In this document: piece after piece, positions 57,243 to 64,000 of the stretch
How positions within the stretch are numbered: the stretch's first letter is position 1
Layout: every line of letters starts with the position of its first letter
Assembly: GCA_044220635.1 (NCBI GenBank)
Contig: JBGAQP010000015.1
Coordinates: 1-64,000 of the forward strand
Direction: 5' to 3'
DNA: 64,000 bases
Source: JBGAQP01 sp044220635
GTDB taxonomy: Bacteria > Pseudomonadota > Gammaproteobacteria > Burkholderiales > Usitatibacteraceae
Position numbers and translations under genes: made by a program
The notes under the pieces: generated by a model
Databases searched by the model: none
Told to the model about the DNA's origin: nothing
The model's input: only the letters and a program-made list of their open reading frames with translations

Positions 57243-57970
57243 GCGAGCTGCCGGAGGTCGAGAACGACTTCCCCCGCGAGCTTGCCCTCCGCCTCGGCGC
57301 GCAGGATATCCGCAGCCACATCCGACGCCGGCCGCAGCGTGCCCTCGGCCTTCATCTGCTTGAAGCGACCGATCTCGGGGAAATCCGCCTTCTCGGCGCC
57401 GCGCACCACGCCCTGCATCGGCGTATCGATCACCCCCGGGGCGAGGCTCGCCACCTCGACCTTCCTGCCGTGCTCCGCGGCATCGAGCGCGACGGCCCGC
57501 GAGGCCATGTCGAGCCCGGCCTTCCCCGCGCAATACGCCGCCCAGCCCGCGTAGGGCTTGCGCCCCGCCCCCGAGGAAATGTTGATGATCCGCCGCAGCG
57601 CCACGCCATCGGTCGCGAGCAGGAACCGGCGCATGAGGAGCATGGGCGCCACGAGGTTCACGAGGAGGCTTCGTTCGAGCTCTTCCGCCGCGACGTGCTC
57701 CAGCGGCCCCACGGGCGTGACCACCCCCGCGTTGTTGATGAGCACGGCCTTCTCGTAGGTCTTTCCCGAGATGCGCTTCTCGACGCGGTCGAATACCGCC
57801 TCGATCGCGCGCGCATCGGCGAGGTCCAGGTGGAACCGGAAGCCCCGGGCGATCGGCCCGTCGGGCGCGCGGGCGAGCGCGACGATGTCGTTGTCCGCGC
57901 TCTCGGCAAGCTTCGCGACGAGCGCCTGGCCGAGGCCCTTGGTGGTGCCGGTGACGATGTAGAGGTTCAT
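57239..57970 (-). CDS. Short-chain dehydrogenase/reductase (benzil/sepiapterin reductase-like)
   Basis: A 243-aa SDR. The cofactor motif TGTTKGLG is at residues 7-14, NNAG near 80, INISSGAG near 132 and the catalytic AYCAGK near 148. MNLYIVTGTTKGLGQAL resembles benzil- or sepiapterin-type reductases. It is coupled to the TSUP permease by a 4-base overlap, so its product or substrate may be the transported anion. No further pathway genes. Confidence 0.88.
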   Translation of the reverse strand: MNLYIVTGTTKGLGQALVAKLAESADNDIVALARAPDGPIARGFRFHLDLADARAIEAVFDRVEKRISGKTYEKAVLINNAGVVTPVGPLEHVAAEELERSLLVNLVAPMLLMRRFLLATDGVALRRIINISSGAGRKPYAGWAAYCAGKAGLDMASRAVALDAAEHGRKVEVASLAPGVIDTPMQGVVRGAEKADFPEIGRFKQMKAEGTLRPASDVAADILRAEAEGKLAGEVVLDLRQLA

Positions 57971-58026
57971 CTCGAATCGGCGCAGGAAGAAGGCGCCATT
58001 GTAGGGCGCCCGCCCCGGGGCGCGAA

Positions 58027-58041
58027 TTACCGCGGCGGTAA
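58027..58041. repeat. 15-bp palindrome copy 1
   Basis: TTACCGCGGCGGTAA followed by ATGCCCCC lies between the SDR start and the HxlR stop. The same palindrome recurs at 59200-59214 beyond gstA. It could be a small dispersed repeat or an operator. Confidence 0.6.
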
Positions 58042-58061
58042 ATGCCCCCGAAAGCCGCGCA

Positions 58062-58448
58062 TCAGGCCGGCCGGCGCGCCGCGGCCGCCTGCTTCTGCGT
58101 CTCGTAGCGCTGCTGGGCCTTCAGGACCTCGGGCGCGTGGCTCTCGACCCAGAGCTTCACGTCGTCGATCAGCCCGACGAGCGAGACCCCGAGCGGCGTG
58201 AGGCTGTATTCCACGCGCGGGGGCACCTCCGCGTAGACCTTGCGCGAGACGAGGCCCAGGCGCTCGAGATCGCGCAGCGTGTCCGTGAGGACTTTCTGCG
58301 TGATGCCGTCCACCCTCCGGCGCAGCTCGTTGAAGCGCGTCGTGCCCCCGGAAAGGACCGAAAGCACCAGCACCGTCCACTTGTCCGCCACCCGCGACAG
58401 GATCTCCCGGGCCGGGCACCGGGCGCTCAAGGCGTTGAATGTCCTCAT
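58062..58448 (-). CDS. HxlR family transcriptional regulator
   Basis: A 128-aa winged-helix regulator covering one HxlR domain: CPAREILSRVADKWTVLVLSVLSGGTTRFNELRRRVDGITQKVLTDTLRDLERLGLVSRKVY. The single Cys at about residue 11 is at the position used as a redox or electrophile sensor in many HxlR proteins. It is divergent from gstA and probably controls it through the GTAACCTATATTAC dyad. Confidence 0.92.
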   Translation of the reverse strand: MRTFNALSARCPAREILSRVADKWTVLVLSVLSGGTTRFNELRRRVDGITQKVLTDTLRDLERLGLVSRKVYAEVPPRVEYSLTPLGVSLVGLIDDVKLWVESHAPEVLKAQQRYETQKQAAAARRPA

Positions 58449-58459
58449 GGTTTCTTTTT

Positions 58460-58492
58460 GTAACCTATATTACTTTTCGATGCCTACTTTTC
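58460..58492. promoter_or_regulatory. HxlR-type operator and direct repeats
   Basis: GTAACCTATATTAC (58460-58473) is an AT-rich inverted repeat (GTAA/TTAC), and TACTTTTC occurs at 58471-58478 and 58485-58492. These stand out in an otherwise GC-rich gap between the divergent HxlR and gstA genes and probably hold both promoters. Confidence 0.55.
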
Positions 58493-58566
58493 AAATCATA
58501 CCACCCTCCCTATTCTCTCGCCATCCCGGCCGACGGCCGGGCCCAACCCACGAAAAGGAGCAACGA

Positions 58567-59175
58567 ATGAACCTGTACTACTCGCAGGGCGCCTGCTCGC
58601 TCTCGCCCCACATCGCGCTTCGCGAGGCGGGCCTTCCCTTCGCGCTGAAGAAGGTGAACACCAGGTCGAAGACGGTGGACGGCGAGATCGACTACCTCGC
58701 GATGAACGGCAAGGGCTACGTGCCCACGCTCGAACTCGACGACGGCCGCTTCCTCACCGAGGGGCCGGCGATCGTGCAGTACATCGCCGACCGCAAGCCC
58801 GAATCCGGCCTCGCCCCGGCCGCGGGCACGATGGAGCGCTATCGCCTCCAGGAGTGGCTCAACTTCATCACCTCCGAGCTGCACAAGGGCTTCTCGCCGC
58901 TCTTCGCGCCGGACACGCCCGAAGCGTACAAGGCGATCGCGCGCGACAAGATCGGCGGGCGCTTCGACTGGCTCTCGAAGCAGCTCGAGGGCAGGCCGTA
59001 CCTCATGGGCGAGCGGTTCAGCGTCGCCGACGGCTACCTCTTCGTGGTCCTCAACTGGGGCCAGTGGACGGGCATCGACCTCGCGAAGTGGCCGGTGCTC
59101 AAGGACTACCACGCGCGAATCGCAGCCCGCCCGAAGGTGCAGGAGGCGCTGAAGGCGGAGGGCCTCGCGAAATAG
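58567..59175 (+). CDS. gstA: Glutathione transferase GstA (beta class)
   Basis: A 202-aa beta-class GST. The start MNLYYSQGACSLSPHIALREAGLPF carries the catalytic Cys at residue 10 with Ser 11, as in E. coli GstA, and NGKGYVPTLEL plus LTEGPAIVQYIAD follow at about 52-78. AAAAGGAGC precedes the ATG. The divergent HxlR regulator suggests induction by electrophiles. Conjugation of glutathione to xenobiotics is the expected role. Confidence 0.95.
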   Translation: MNLYYSQGACSLSPHIALREAGLPFALKKVNTRSKTVDGEIDYLAMNGKGYVPTLELDDGRFLTEGPAIVQYIADRKPESGLAPAAGTMERYRLQEWLNFITSELHKGFSPLFAPDTPEAYKAIARDKIGGRFDWLSKQLEGRPYLMGERFSVADGYLFVVLNWGQWTGIDLAKWPVLKDYHARIAARPKVQEALKAEGLAK

Positions 59176-59192
59176 CGACCCGCAGCCACCGG

Positions 59193-59221
59193 GGGGCAAT
59201 TACCGCGGCGGTAATTGCCCC
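59193..59221. repeat. 15-bp palindrome copy 2 inside a 14-bp-arm hairpin
   Basis: GGGGCAATTACCGC (59193-59206) and its complement (59208-59221) form a perfect hairpin with a one-base centre. Its inner 15 bases (59200-59214) equal those at 58027-58041. It lies 17 bases downstream of the gstA stop and could also stop transcription, though no T-run follows. Confidence 0.65.
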
Positions 59222-59381
59222 CTCCATCCAAACCGCTGCGGAAAATTCCGCAGCCCCGCCGCCGCATCCGCCCCCTGCCCCGAGTGCGCCACGGCATTAC
59301 GCTGCCGGAAAATCACCCCACGAGGCGCACACCTCGACCGGACGACCAACGAGGAGCCTTTCACCGAAAGGCAGGTGGACC

Positions 59382-59936
59382 ATGCCCGCCATACCCGATC
59401 CCGTCGTCGTCTCGCCCGCGCAATTCACGCGGGGCGGCTTCGACCCCCGCCAGACCGTCCTCGTCCACATCGACCAGACGCAGTACGACGGCCTCGTGCG
59501 CGGCCTCAAGCCGCAGCTCGGCGCGCCCGACCACCTCTCCGGTCTCTGGATCGTCCCGGTGCCGGGCCGACCCGGTTACGTGGCGTTCCCGATCTGCTGG
59601 CCCGACGAGGTGCCCGTCATCGACAAGCAGGGAAACATGCGCTGCGTGCCGACGGACTTCGGCGACAAGATCCCGCCGCCCGGCGTGGCGCCCCTGCCGG
59701 ACCCCTGCCACCTGAAGCTCGTCGTGGCCGCGAACGGCCGCATCCGCCTCACCTGCGAGGGAAGGTGCGCCCGCGGGCGTTGCCGGTTCCGCGGGATCTG
59801 GAACGTGCGCGGCGGCGTCCTGCTCGGCTGCACCTGCCAGCATTTCGCGGCGCCGCCCGGCGTGGGCGGCGGCACGATTCCCACGGGCTCCGCCTCCAGC
59901 TCCTCCACCCGCAAGCGCGCGAGCAAGAGGAAATGA
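59382..59936 (+). CDS. Cys-rich protein of unknown function
   Basis: A 184-aa protein without signal peptide. Residues 1-100 hold FDPRQTVLVHIDQTQYDGLVRGLKPQL and PGYVAFPICWPDEVPVID. The C-terminal half has CHLKL, TCEGRCARGRCRF and GCTCQHF, giving seven Cys that could form a zinc site or disulfides, then a Ser/Lys/Arg tail. I do not recognise a family. It ends 5 bases from the convergent papain-like gene, and the pair may be functionally linked. Confidence 0.7.
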   Translation: MPAIPDPVVVSPAQFTRGGFDPRQTVLVHIDQTQYDGLVRGLKPQLGAPDHLSGLWIVPVPGRPGYVAFPICWPDEVPVIDKQGNMRCVPTDFGDKIPPPGVAPLPDPCHLKLVVAANGRIRLTCEGRCARGRCRFRGIWNVRGGVLLGCTCQHFAAPPGVGGGTIPTGSASSSSTRKRASKRK

Positions 59937-59941
59937 ACGAC

Positions 59942-61816
59942 CTACCCCATCCCGGCGATGACGCTGGCGATCGTCGCCGCGTCATCGTCGAACCCGCCGT
60001 GGGTGGTGCTGGCGGTGTCGGCGCCGGGCGCGACGAAGGTCTTCACGCGGCTCATCCGGCCGAGCGCGGCGGGGAAGTGTTTCTCCATGCCGAGGATCGG
60101 GACCTCCTCCCCGCCCTCGAAGGAGCGGGAGACGAGGTACAGGAGCGAGTGCCCGTAGCCGAGGAGGGCCTTGCAGGTGGGGTCCTGCTTTTCCGCGGAA
60201 TCGCCGAGGTGATACTCGCGTAGGCGCTTCACGCGCCCGGCCTCGAGCCAGGGCATCACGCGCTCCTCGAAGAGGTCCACGCGGATCGCGGGCGCCATGA
60301 GGCTCAGGCTCGCGAAATCCCACTCCTGTCCGGCGAGGCGATCGACGAGGAAGGCGTGCACGACCGAGCCCGCCGAATGCCCGACGAGGTGGATGCGAAG
60401 CGGGTGGCGCCCGGCGACGGGCGAGGCCATGAGGTGCTTGAAGAGGAGCCTGCCGCCCGAATCCGCCTCCTGCGTGATCGCCGCCGCGTTCTGCTTCATC
60501 TCGCCCCAGAGCGAGGTGCCCGGCGAGGCGAAGAGGCCCTCGAGGCGCTCGTTCCACCACTTCTTCGCCTGCTCCTCGAGCTTGCCGCCCGTGGGCCGCG
60601 GCACGCCCTTCGCCTTGTCCACGAGGCGGTTGCCGAGCGTGGACCAGAGGTCGGACTCCCACATGAGGAAGACGGGGAACTTCCTCGCCTCCCAGAGCTT
60701 GGGCAGCCACTTCGCGAAGGTCTTCGCGCCGTCGTCCTCGCCCACGAGCCCGCCGTGGGCGTAGATGCAGATGTCGAGCGGATCGCCCGCCTTCACGTTC
60801 CAGGCGCGGCGCGCGGCGTCGAGGTAGTCGGTGGCGAGCGCGCGCACGTCGTCGTCGGAGGTGCGGAAGTTGCCCGAGCGCGACAGCCGTCCGTTGTTCT
60901 CCATGTCGATCACGTAGGGCGCGAGCTGGTGGCGCTGGAGCTGGTCGTTGGAGGAAAGGCGCACCGCGCCCTTCGCGCCCGCGGGGGTGGAGGCGAGCGC
61001 CACGCGCTGGTGCTCCTCGGTGACGACCCCGAGCTGCGCCACCCAGCAGTCCATCGCGTGCTCGAGCCAGTCGCCGTAGCCCAGGGTGGCGAAGCCGCCG
61101 TCGCCCCAGTCCGTGCCCCAGGAGTTGTGCACGAGGAAGCCGCGCGCGTCGTAGCCCACGATCGCGAAGGCGTGGCCGCCGTCCGCGGGCGTGGCCTTCT
61201 GGAAGCGGATCGCCTTGCCCTGCTTGTTCCGCACCAGGTTGCCCGGGAGCCAGCCGTCGTGGCACACCGCGCTCGCGTAGAGGACGCCGACCTCGTTCAG
61301 CGCTACGTGCATGTCGGTGATCGAGCGCGGGTCCACGCGGTAGTAGGCGCCGAGCGGGCGGTTCACGGCGTCGAGCCACCAGTCGTCGCCGGGCTTGTTG
61401 GTGGCGGGGGGCATGTCGATGTCCTTCCACCGCGCGAGTGCGCAACTGCCGTGCTTGTACCAGCCCTTCAGCGCCCCGCGCAGGCTCGAGCCCGCGTCCT
61501 CCGCGCCCGGGAACTCGTCGTAGCGCCGCGCCATCGAGTAGAGCATCCACGGCGACACCCCCGCCTCCCTCGCGCGCCGCGCCTGGAGCATGAGGTGGTT
61601 CACGACCGTGGCGAGCGCGAATCCCGTGCAGGCGCTCGTCTGCTCCTGGTTCAGGACGGGGAGCTTCGTCTTCGCGCGGAAACTCGCCGGCGGAATGAGG
61701 GCGACGGCGGGTTGATACGGGCGGTCGCGGAGATCGAGCTTGTCGGGGGTGACGTTGCGGATGGGTTTGGGGAGTTTCGGGGTCGCCTTCGCGGCGCGGA
61801 CGGGCTTGCGGGGCAT
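59942..61816 (-). CDS. Papain-like (C1) cysteine protease fused to an alpha/beta hydrolase
   Basis: A 624-aa protein. ATG 61816 is preceded by GGGAGAG; an in-frame GTG at 61828 is an alternative. Residues about 25-270 are a C1 peptidase with Gln in LNQEQTSACTGFA (Gln about 57, Cys 63), His in GGHAFAIVGYD (about 213) and Asn in HNSWGTDWGDGGF (about 230). Residues about 330-624 resemble a lipase/hydrolase: IYAHGGLVGEDDG, then LVGHSAGSVVHAF with the nucleophile near 480. No signal peptide or propeptide is seen, so it may be cytoplasmic or exported by an unknown route. Function unknown. Confidence 0.87.
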   Translation of the reverse strand: MPRKPVRAAKATPKLPKPIRNVTPDKLDLRDRPYQPAVALIPPASFRAKTKLPVLNQEQTSACTGFALATVVNHLMLQARRAREAGVSPWMLYSMARRYDEFPGAEDAGSSLRGALKGWYKHGSCALARWKDIDMPPATNKPGDDWWLDAVNRPLGAYYRVDPRSITDMHVALNEVGVLYASAVCHDGWLPGNLVRNKQGKAIRFQKATPADGGHAFAIVGYDARGFLVHNSWGTDWGDGGFATLGYGDWLEHAMDCWVAQLGVVTEEHQRVALASTPAGAKGAVRLSSNDQLQRHQLAPYVIDMENNGRLSRSGNFRTSDDDVRALATDYLDAARRAWNVKAGDPLDICIYAHGGLVGEDDGAKTFAKWLPKLWEARKFPVFLMWESDLWSTLGNRLVDKAKGVPRPTGGKLEEQAKKWWNERLEGLFASPGTSLWGEMKQNAAAITQEADSGGRLLFKHLMASPVAGRHPLRIHLVGHSAGSVVHAFLVDRLAGQEWDFASLSLMAPAIRVDLFEERVMPWLEAGRVKRLREYHLGDSAEKQDPTCKALLGYGHSLLYLVSRSFEGGEEVPILGMEKHFPAALGRMSRVKTFVAPGADTASTTHGGFDDDAATIASVIAGMG

Positions 61817-61878
61817 GGTCTCTCCCACGATGTCGAGATTGATTGCGCGGGGGCGCTCACCGAGATTCGCGTTTCAGC

Positions 61879-61940
61879 TTGACTTGGGGAACTTCGGTTG
61901 CAAGCACCTTTCGGTGCCCCGTCAAGTACTTACCGTTGAC
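61879..61940. other. Degenerate attC- or attI-like hairpin upstream of the HEPN gene
   Basis: TTGAC-TT-GGGG (61879-61889) pairs with CCCC-GTCAA (61917-61925) with a two-base bulge, and CACC/GGTG forms an inner hairpin. GTTGAC follows at 61935-61940 and the context CGTTGACTGC resembles the CGTTAGACTGC end of the good attC at 62775. The outer arm on the left is not recognisable, so this may be a decayed attC or the integron attI. Confidence 0.35.
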
Positions 61941-61971
61941 TGCTAGCAGCTCCCGGCGGAGAATCAAACGC

Positions 61972-62646
61972 ATGTTAATGCGCTATTCGGGGAATTGCCC
62001 AATAGCGCCAGTCAATCCAGTTCTCGTCAGAACTCATATGCGCGATCAGATACAGCAGCGATTTCATGACAACCTCGCGCGAGTACGCAATCTAATCGCA
62101 GTCTACGGACGAATCCGCGGCGCGGGCCAAGGCCGAAGGCCCGTCCAAGCTGGCGATGTACTGCGCGCAGCGGTCGTCTTCAATCACGCGGCAATTGAGG
62201 AGGTGTTTCGAGGCTTGGTAGCCTGGAAATTCCCGGGAGCCGCCGAGGGTGTGCTCAACGATGTACCTCTTGTCGGCATCGCGGATCACGGGCGACCAGA
62301 GAAATTCTTCTTGGGAAAGCTCGCTGCCCATCGCGCAAAGACAGTACAGGAAGTAATCAACGACTCCGTCAATGCCTACCTATCGAACTTCACTGTGAAC
62401 AACGTCGGCGACGTTAGTGGAATACTCGCGCGAGTCGGCGTTGCACCTGCGGACGTAAATGCCGAGTTTCCAGTGCTTACTGAATTGTTCGCACGACGCC
62501 ATCATATCGTTCATCAAGCAGATCGAAACGAGGAGCCCGGGCGCGGGCAGCACCGTGCGCGGGGCATCAATGTCAATACCGTTACTGCATGGGTAGACGC
62601 CACTGAGAGATTTGTTGGGCAAGTCCTAGCGAGAGTGCCCGACTGA
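61972..62646 (+). CDS. HEPN-like domain protein in a putative integron cassette
   Basis: About 224 aa. ATG 61972 is preceded by GGAGA; ATG 61978 and 62038 (MRDQIQQRFHDNL) are alternatives. The protein is helical, with HDNLARVRNLIAVY near 25-40 and the RxxxxH ribonuclease-type motif in FARRHHIVHQADRNE near 172-185. This matches the RiboL-PSP-HEPN type (RNase or toxin-like). There is no adjacent antitoxin. Lower GC than the rest of the window and the attC-like hairpin just downstream indicate horizontal gain. Confidence 0.75.
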   Translation: MLMRYSGNCPIAPVNPVLVRTHMRDQIQQRFHDNLARVRNLIAVYGRIRGAGQGRRPVQAGDVLRAAVVFNHAAIEEVFRGLVAWKFPGAAEGVLNDVPLVGIADHGRPEKFFLGKLAAHRAKTVQEVINDSVNAYLSNFTVNNVGDVSGILARVGVAPADVNAEFPVLTELFARRHHIVHQADRNEEPGRGQHRARGINVNTVTAWVDATERFVGQVLARVPD

Positions 62647-62658
62647 GGCGATCATGAG

Positions 62659-62781
62659 TTCTAACAATGCGATTGAGCGGTCCGAGAAGCATGGTGGCCG
62701 CACCGTGCGCGCATTGGCACTTAATGCGCGGGCCGGTGCGCAGGTACGCCGTCGTTCGGCCGCTCAACTAGGTCGTTAGAC
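62659..62781. other. attC recombination site (integron cassette)
   Basis: The left end TTCTAAC (62659-62665) and right end GTTAGAC (62775-62781) pair. Next TTGAGCGG-T-CCGA (62673-62685) pairs with TCGG-CCGCTCAA (62756-62767) with one unpaired T. GCACCG pairs with CGGTGC, and CGCGCATT pairs with AATGCGCG around a central loop. A 123-base imperfect hairpin with GTTRRRY end and an extrahelical base is the architecture of attC sites. It begins 12 bases after the HEPN stop, as in gene cassettes. Confidence 0.78.
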
Positions 62782-62790
62782 TGCATCGTC

Positions 62791-63420
62791 TTGTCCGTGC
62801 GAAACCTCGTCGTTGTCTGTGCTGATGTAGGTTCCGTGCCAAGGGGCAACTTCGCTTGGTGGGCTTCTTCCCAACGGAGCGGAGACAATCTTTCTTCCCT
62901 CTCGTCATTTGTCGCCCAGACGCTCAACCACGGTGTTCCAGTTGCTCTTGGCTTCGAGTGCCCACTATTCGTCCTGCTTCCCGAAGATGAGAGGGCTCTT
63001 ACTAGAGCTCGGCCGGGTGAAGGGAGCCGTCCTTGGAGTGCAGGCGCGGGTTGTGGTTCGCTGGCTGTCGGCGCTGTTCAAGTTCCGTGGGTGCTTCAGA
63101 CAGTTCGGCGACTCTTGGTTCGGCCGACTCGTGCTCATCTATCCTGGCAGGAGTTTGAGTCCGCCCAAGCCGGCCTCTTCCTGTGGGAGGCTTTCGTGTC
63201 AGGTCGGGCCAAGAAAGGAAGCCACGCTGCTGACGCTCGCGCTGGCACCGAAGCCTTCATTCAATCGCTTCCCGACCCGCCCTCCGCGAATCTCATGTCT
63301 CCGTCGGACAACGCATTCTCGCTAGTGGGTGCTGCACTCTTGCGTGCCGGCTGGCATTCCGATACAGCCGTGCTCTCCCAGCCGTGCCTCGTTGTAAGGG
63401 CTATGCCAGATGCGGTCTAA
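62791..63420 (+). CDS. Unknown protein, possibly RNase H-fold (DUF429-like), second cassette gene
   Basis: A 209-aa protein. TTG 62791 lies 15 bases after the attC crossover point, typical for cassette genes. It begins NLVVVCADVGSVPRGNFAWWA and has VPVALGFECPLFVLLPEDER and GEGSRPWSAGAGCGSLAVGAVQVPWVL. The acidic residues after the first strand (ADVG) and GFECP recall RNase H-fold predicted nucleases of the DUF429 type, but this is a weak match. No signal peptide. Function unknown. Confidence 0.6.
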   Translation: MSVRNLVVVCADVGSVPRGNFAWWASSQRSGDNLSSLSSFVAQTLNHGVPVALGFECPLFVLLPEDERALTRARPGEGSRPWSAGAGCGSLAVGAVQVPWVLQTVRRLLVRPTRAHLSWQEFESAQAGLFLWEAFVSGRAKKGSHAADARAGTEAFIQSLPDPPSANLMSPSDNAFSLVGAALLRAGWHSDTAVLSQPCLVVRAMPDAV

Positions 63421-63624
63421 TCCCTCGGTCAACTGGGCCACCCGTTTGATGTGCTTGCGGTTTCCCTCCGCCAGTCGGTCTTCGGCGGTCAATCACCTAA
63501 ATTGTTCGAGCGAACTGATAGGCGTCGTGGGCCGCACCCTGTTTACCACCCGATGGCTGGCATCCTCTGCATTCGGCAGGCGGCGGCATTGTTGTGCCCT
63601 CACATAGTTCGCTAGGCAACTGGA

Positions 63625-64000
63625 TTGCGCGTTTACAATTTCCTTCCAGCGGAGTTTGCTCTGAGCAACCTTGCTCTTCAGCGGTTGCGCATCTCCCGAC
63701 TGGCCGACTTGAACGATCCGTTTGAACTTCTCGCTGTAAACGTTGGTGGCAACAAGGCGTTTCGCGTCAGGCTAGCGGCGTTGAAGAAGGAATTGCACAC
63801 GAAGAACGGGCTTCTTTGCTTCAGCAAAGATTGGCGGAACCCCGTTCTGTGGAGCCACTATGCAGCCAAGCACCATGGCATGTGCTTAGGTTTCGACATT
63901 CCGGATGGATACGGGAGGGAAATCCAGTACTCCACCGAGCGGATTGCCGCTCATATTGCAGAGGACGGTTCGCTGAAGCCAGATGAGGACTTTGTGGAGT
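63625..64000 (+). CDS. DUF2971 family protein, cut by the window end
   Basis: The open frame runs from TTG 63625 past the end of the window (125 codons visible). LRVYNFLPAEFALSNLALQRL is followed by SRLADLNDPFELL and LCFSKDWRNPVLWSHYAAKHHGMCLGFDI, which are the family's conserved blocks. Members often occur in defence islands and on mobile elements (some in Abi-like systems); activity unproven. The upstream in-frame stop is TAG at 63613. It probably lies in the same accessory array. Confidence 0.85.
   Translation, partial: MRVYNFLPAEFALSNLALQRLRISRLADLNDPFELLAVNVGGNKAFRVRLAALKKELHTKNGLLCFSKDWRNPVLWSHYAAKHHGMCLGFDIPDGYGREIQYSTERIAAHIAEDGSLKPDEDFVE

Noticed and set aside
63410..63624. Second attC site between the unknown gene and the DUF2971 gene
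   Set aside because: GTCTAAT at the left could be a cassette end, but no paired GTTRRRY end is found before the DUF2971 start. The only symmetric element is GTTCGAGCGAAC (63504-63515), which is too short.

Overview
The window is about 64 kb of very GC-rich chromosome, densely coded on both strands, with no rRNA or tRNA that I can recognise. A 37-residue 30S ribosomal protein THX, a DmeF-type cation exporter, a CueR/CopA copper system, DsbB, many glutathione-S-transferases and DUF6279/DUF924/DUF6600-type proteins together suggest a betaproteobacterium (Burkholderiales/Nitrosomonadales-like). This is inference from gene content; no marker gene fixes the species. From about 61.83 kb to the right end the base composition becomes visibly more AT-rich and the gene content changes to accessory genes.

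Layout. 0-11.3 kb: a secreted Arg-Asp repeat / Gly-Ser protein, a DUF6279 lipoprotein with an SDR, a GST, a TetR-hydrolase operon divergent from a LysR gene, a Nudix CoA pyrophosphatase divergent from maiA, an ECF sigma operon and THX. 11.3-22.8 kb: a metal block on the minus strand made of two tandem copper operons, each with a promoter that fits the CueR consensus (19-bp spacer with a dyad): outer-membrane TolC-type protein, multicopper oxidase, cupredoxin, CusF-like protein and methyltransferase, then copZ-copA-cueR followed by dmeF and a CorA-like gene. 22.9-32.2 kb: prolyl oligopeptidase, ABC exporter, a 942-aa coiled-coil/AsmA fusion, and a divergent DUF6600/FecR-like protein. 32.2-47.2 kb: thioredoxin-fold protein, MFS, beta-lactamase-fold hydrolase, YceI, DinB, MsrA, a DUF2238-GNAT fusion, ROK kinase, a caspase-like protein coupled to a PAS-GGDEF-EAL protein, and a second, divergent GGDEF-EAL membrane protein.

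47.2-56.5 kb: a RAYT-type (Y1 HUH) transposase surrounded by a family of about 73-bp repeats. Each full unit has two inverted palindromes (core ATGGGGACAGTCCCCAT and its complement) flanking a TGTAAC/GTTACA dyad. Four full units and one half unit lie within 9.3 kb, always at the 3' end of a gene, and they usually supply a TAA stop codon. The transposase gene itself sits between the two halves of a split unit. This is the most striking system in the window.

56.5-61.8 kb: TSUP permease with an SDR, HxlR divergent from gstA, a small Cys-rich protein convergent with a papain-like protease/alpha-beta hydrolase fusion. 61.8-64 kb: a HEPN-like gene followed by a well-formed 123-bp attC-like hairpin, then an unknown gene and a truncated DUF2971 gene. 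This looks like the edge of an integron cassette array or a cluster of attC sites without a visible integrase.
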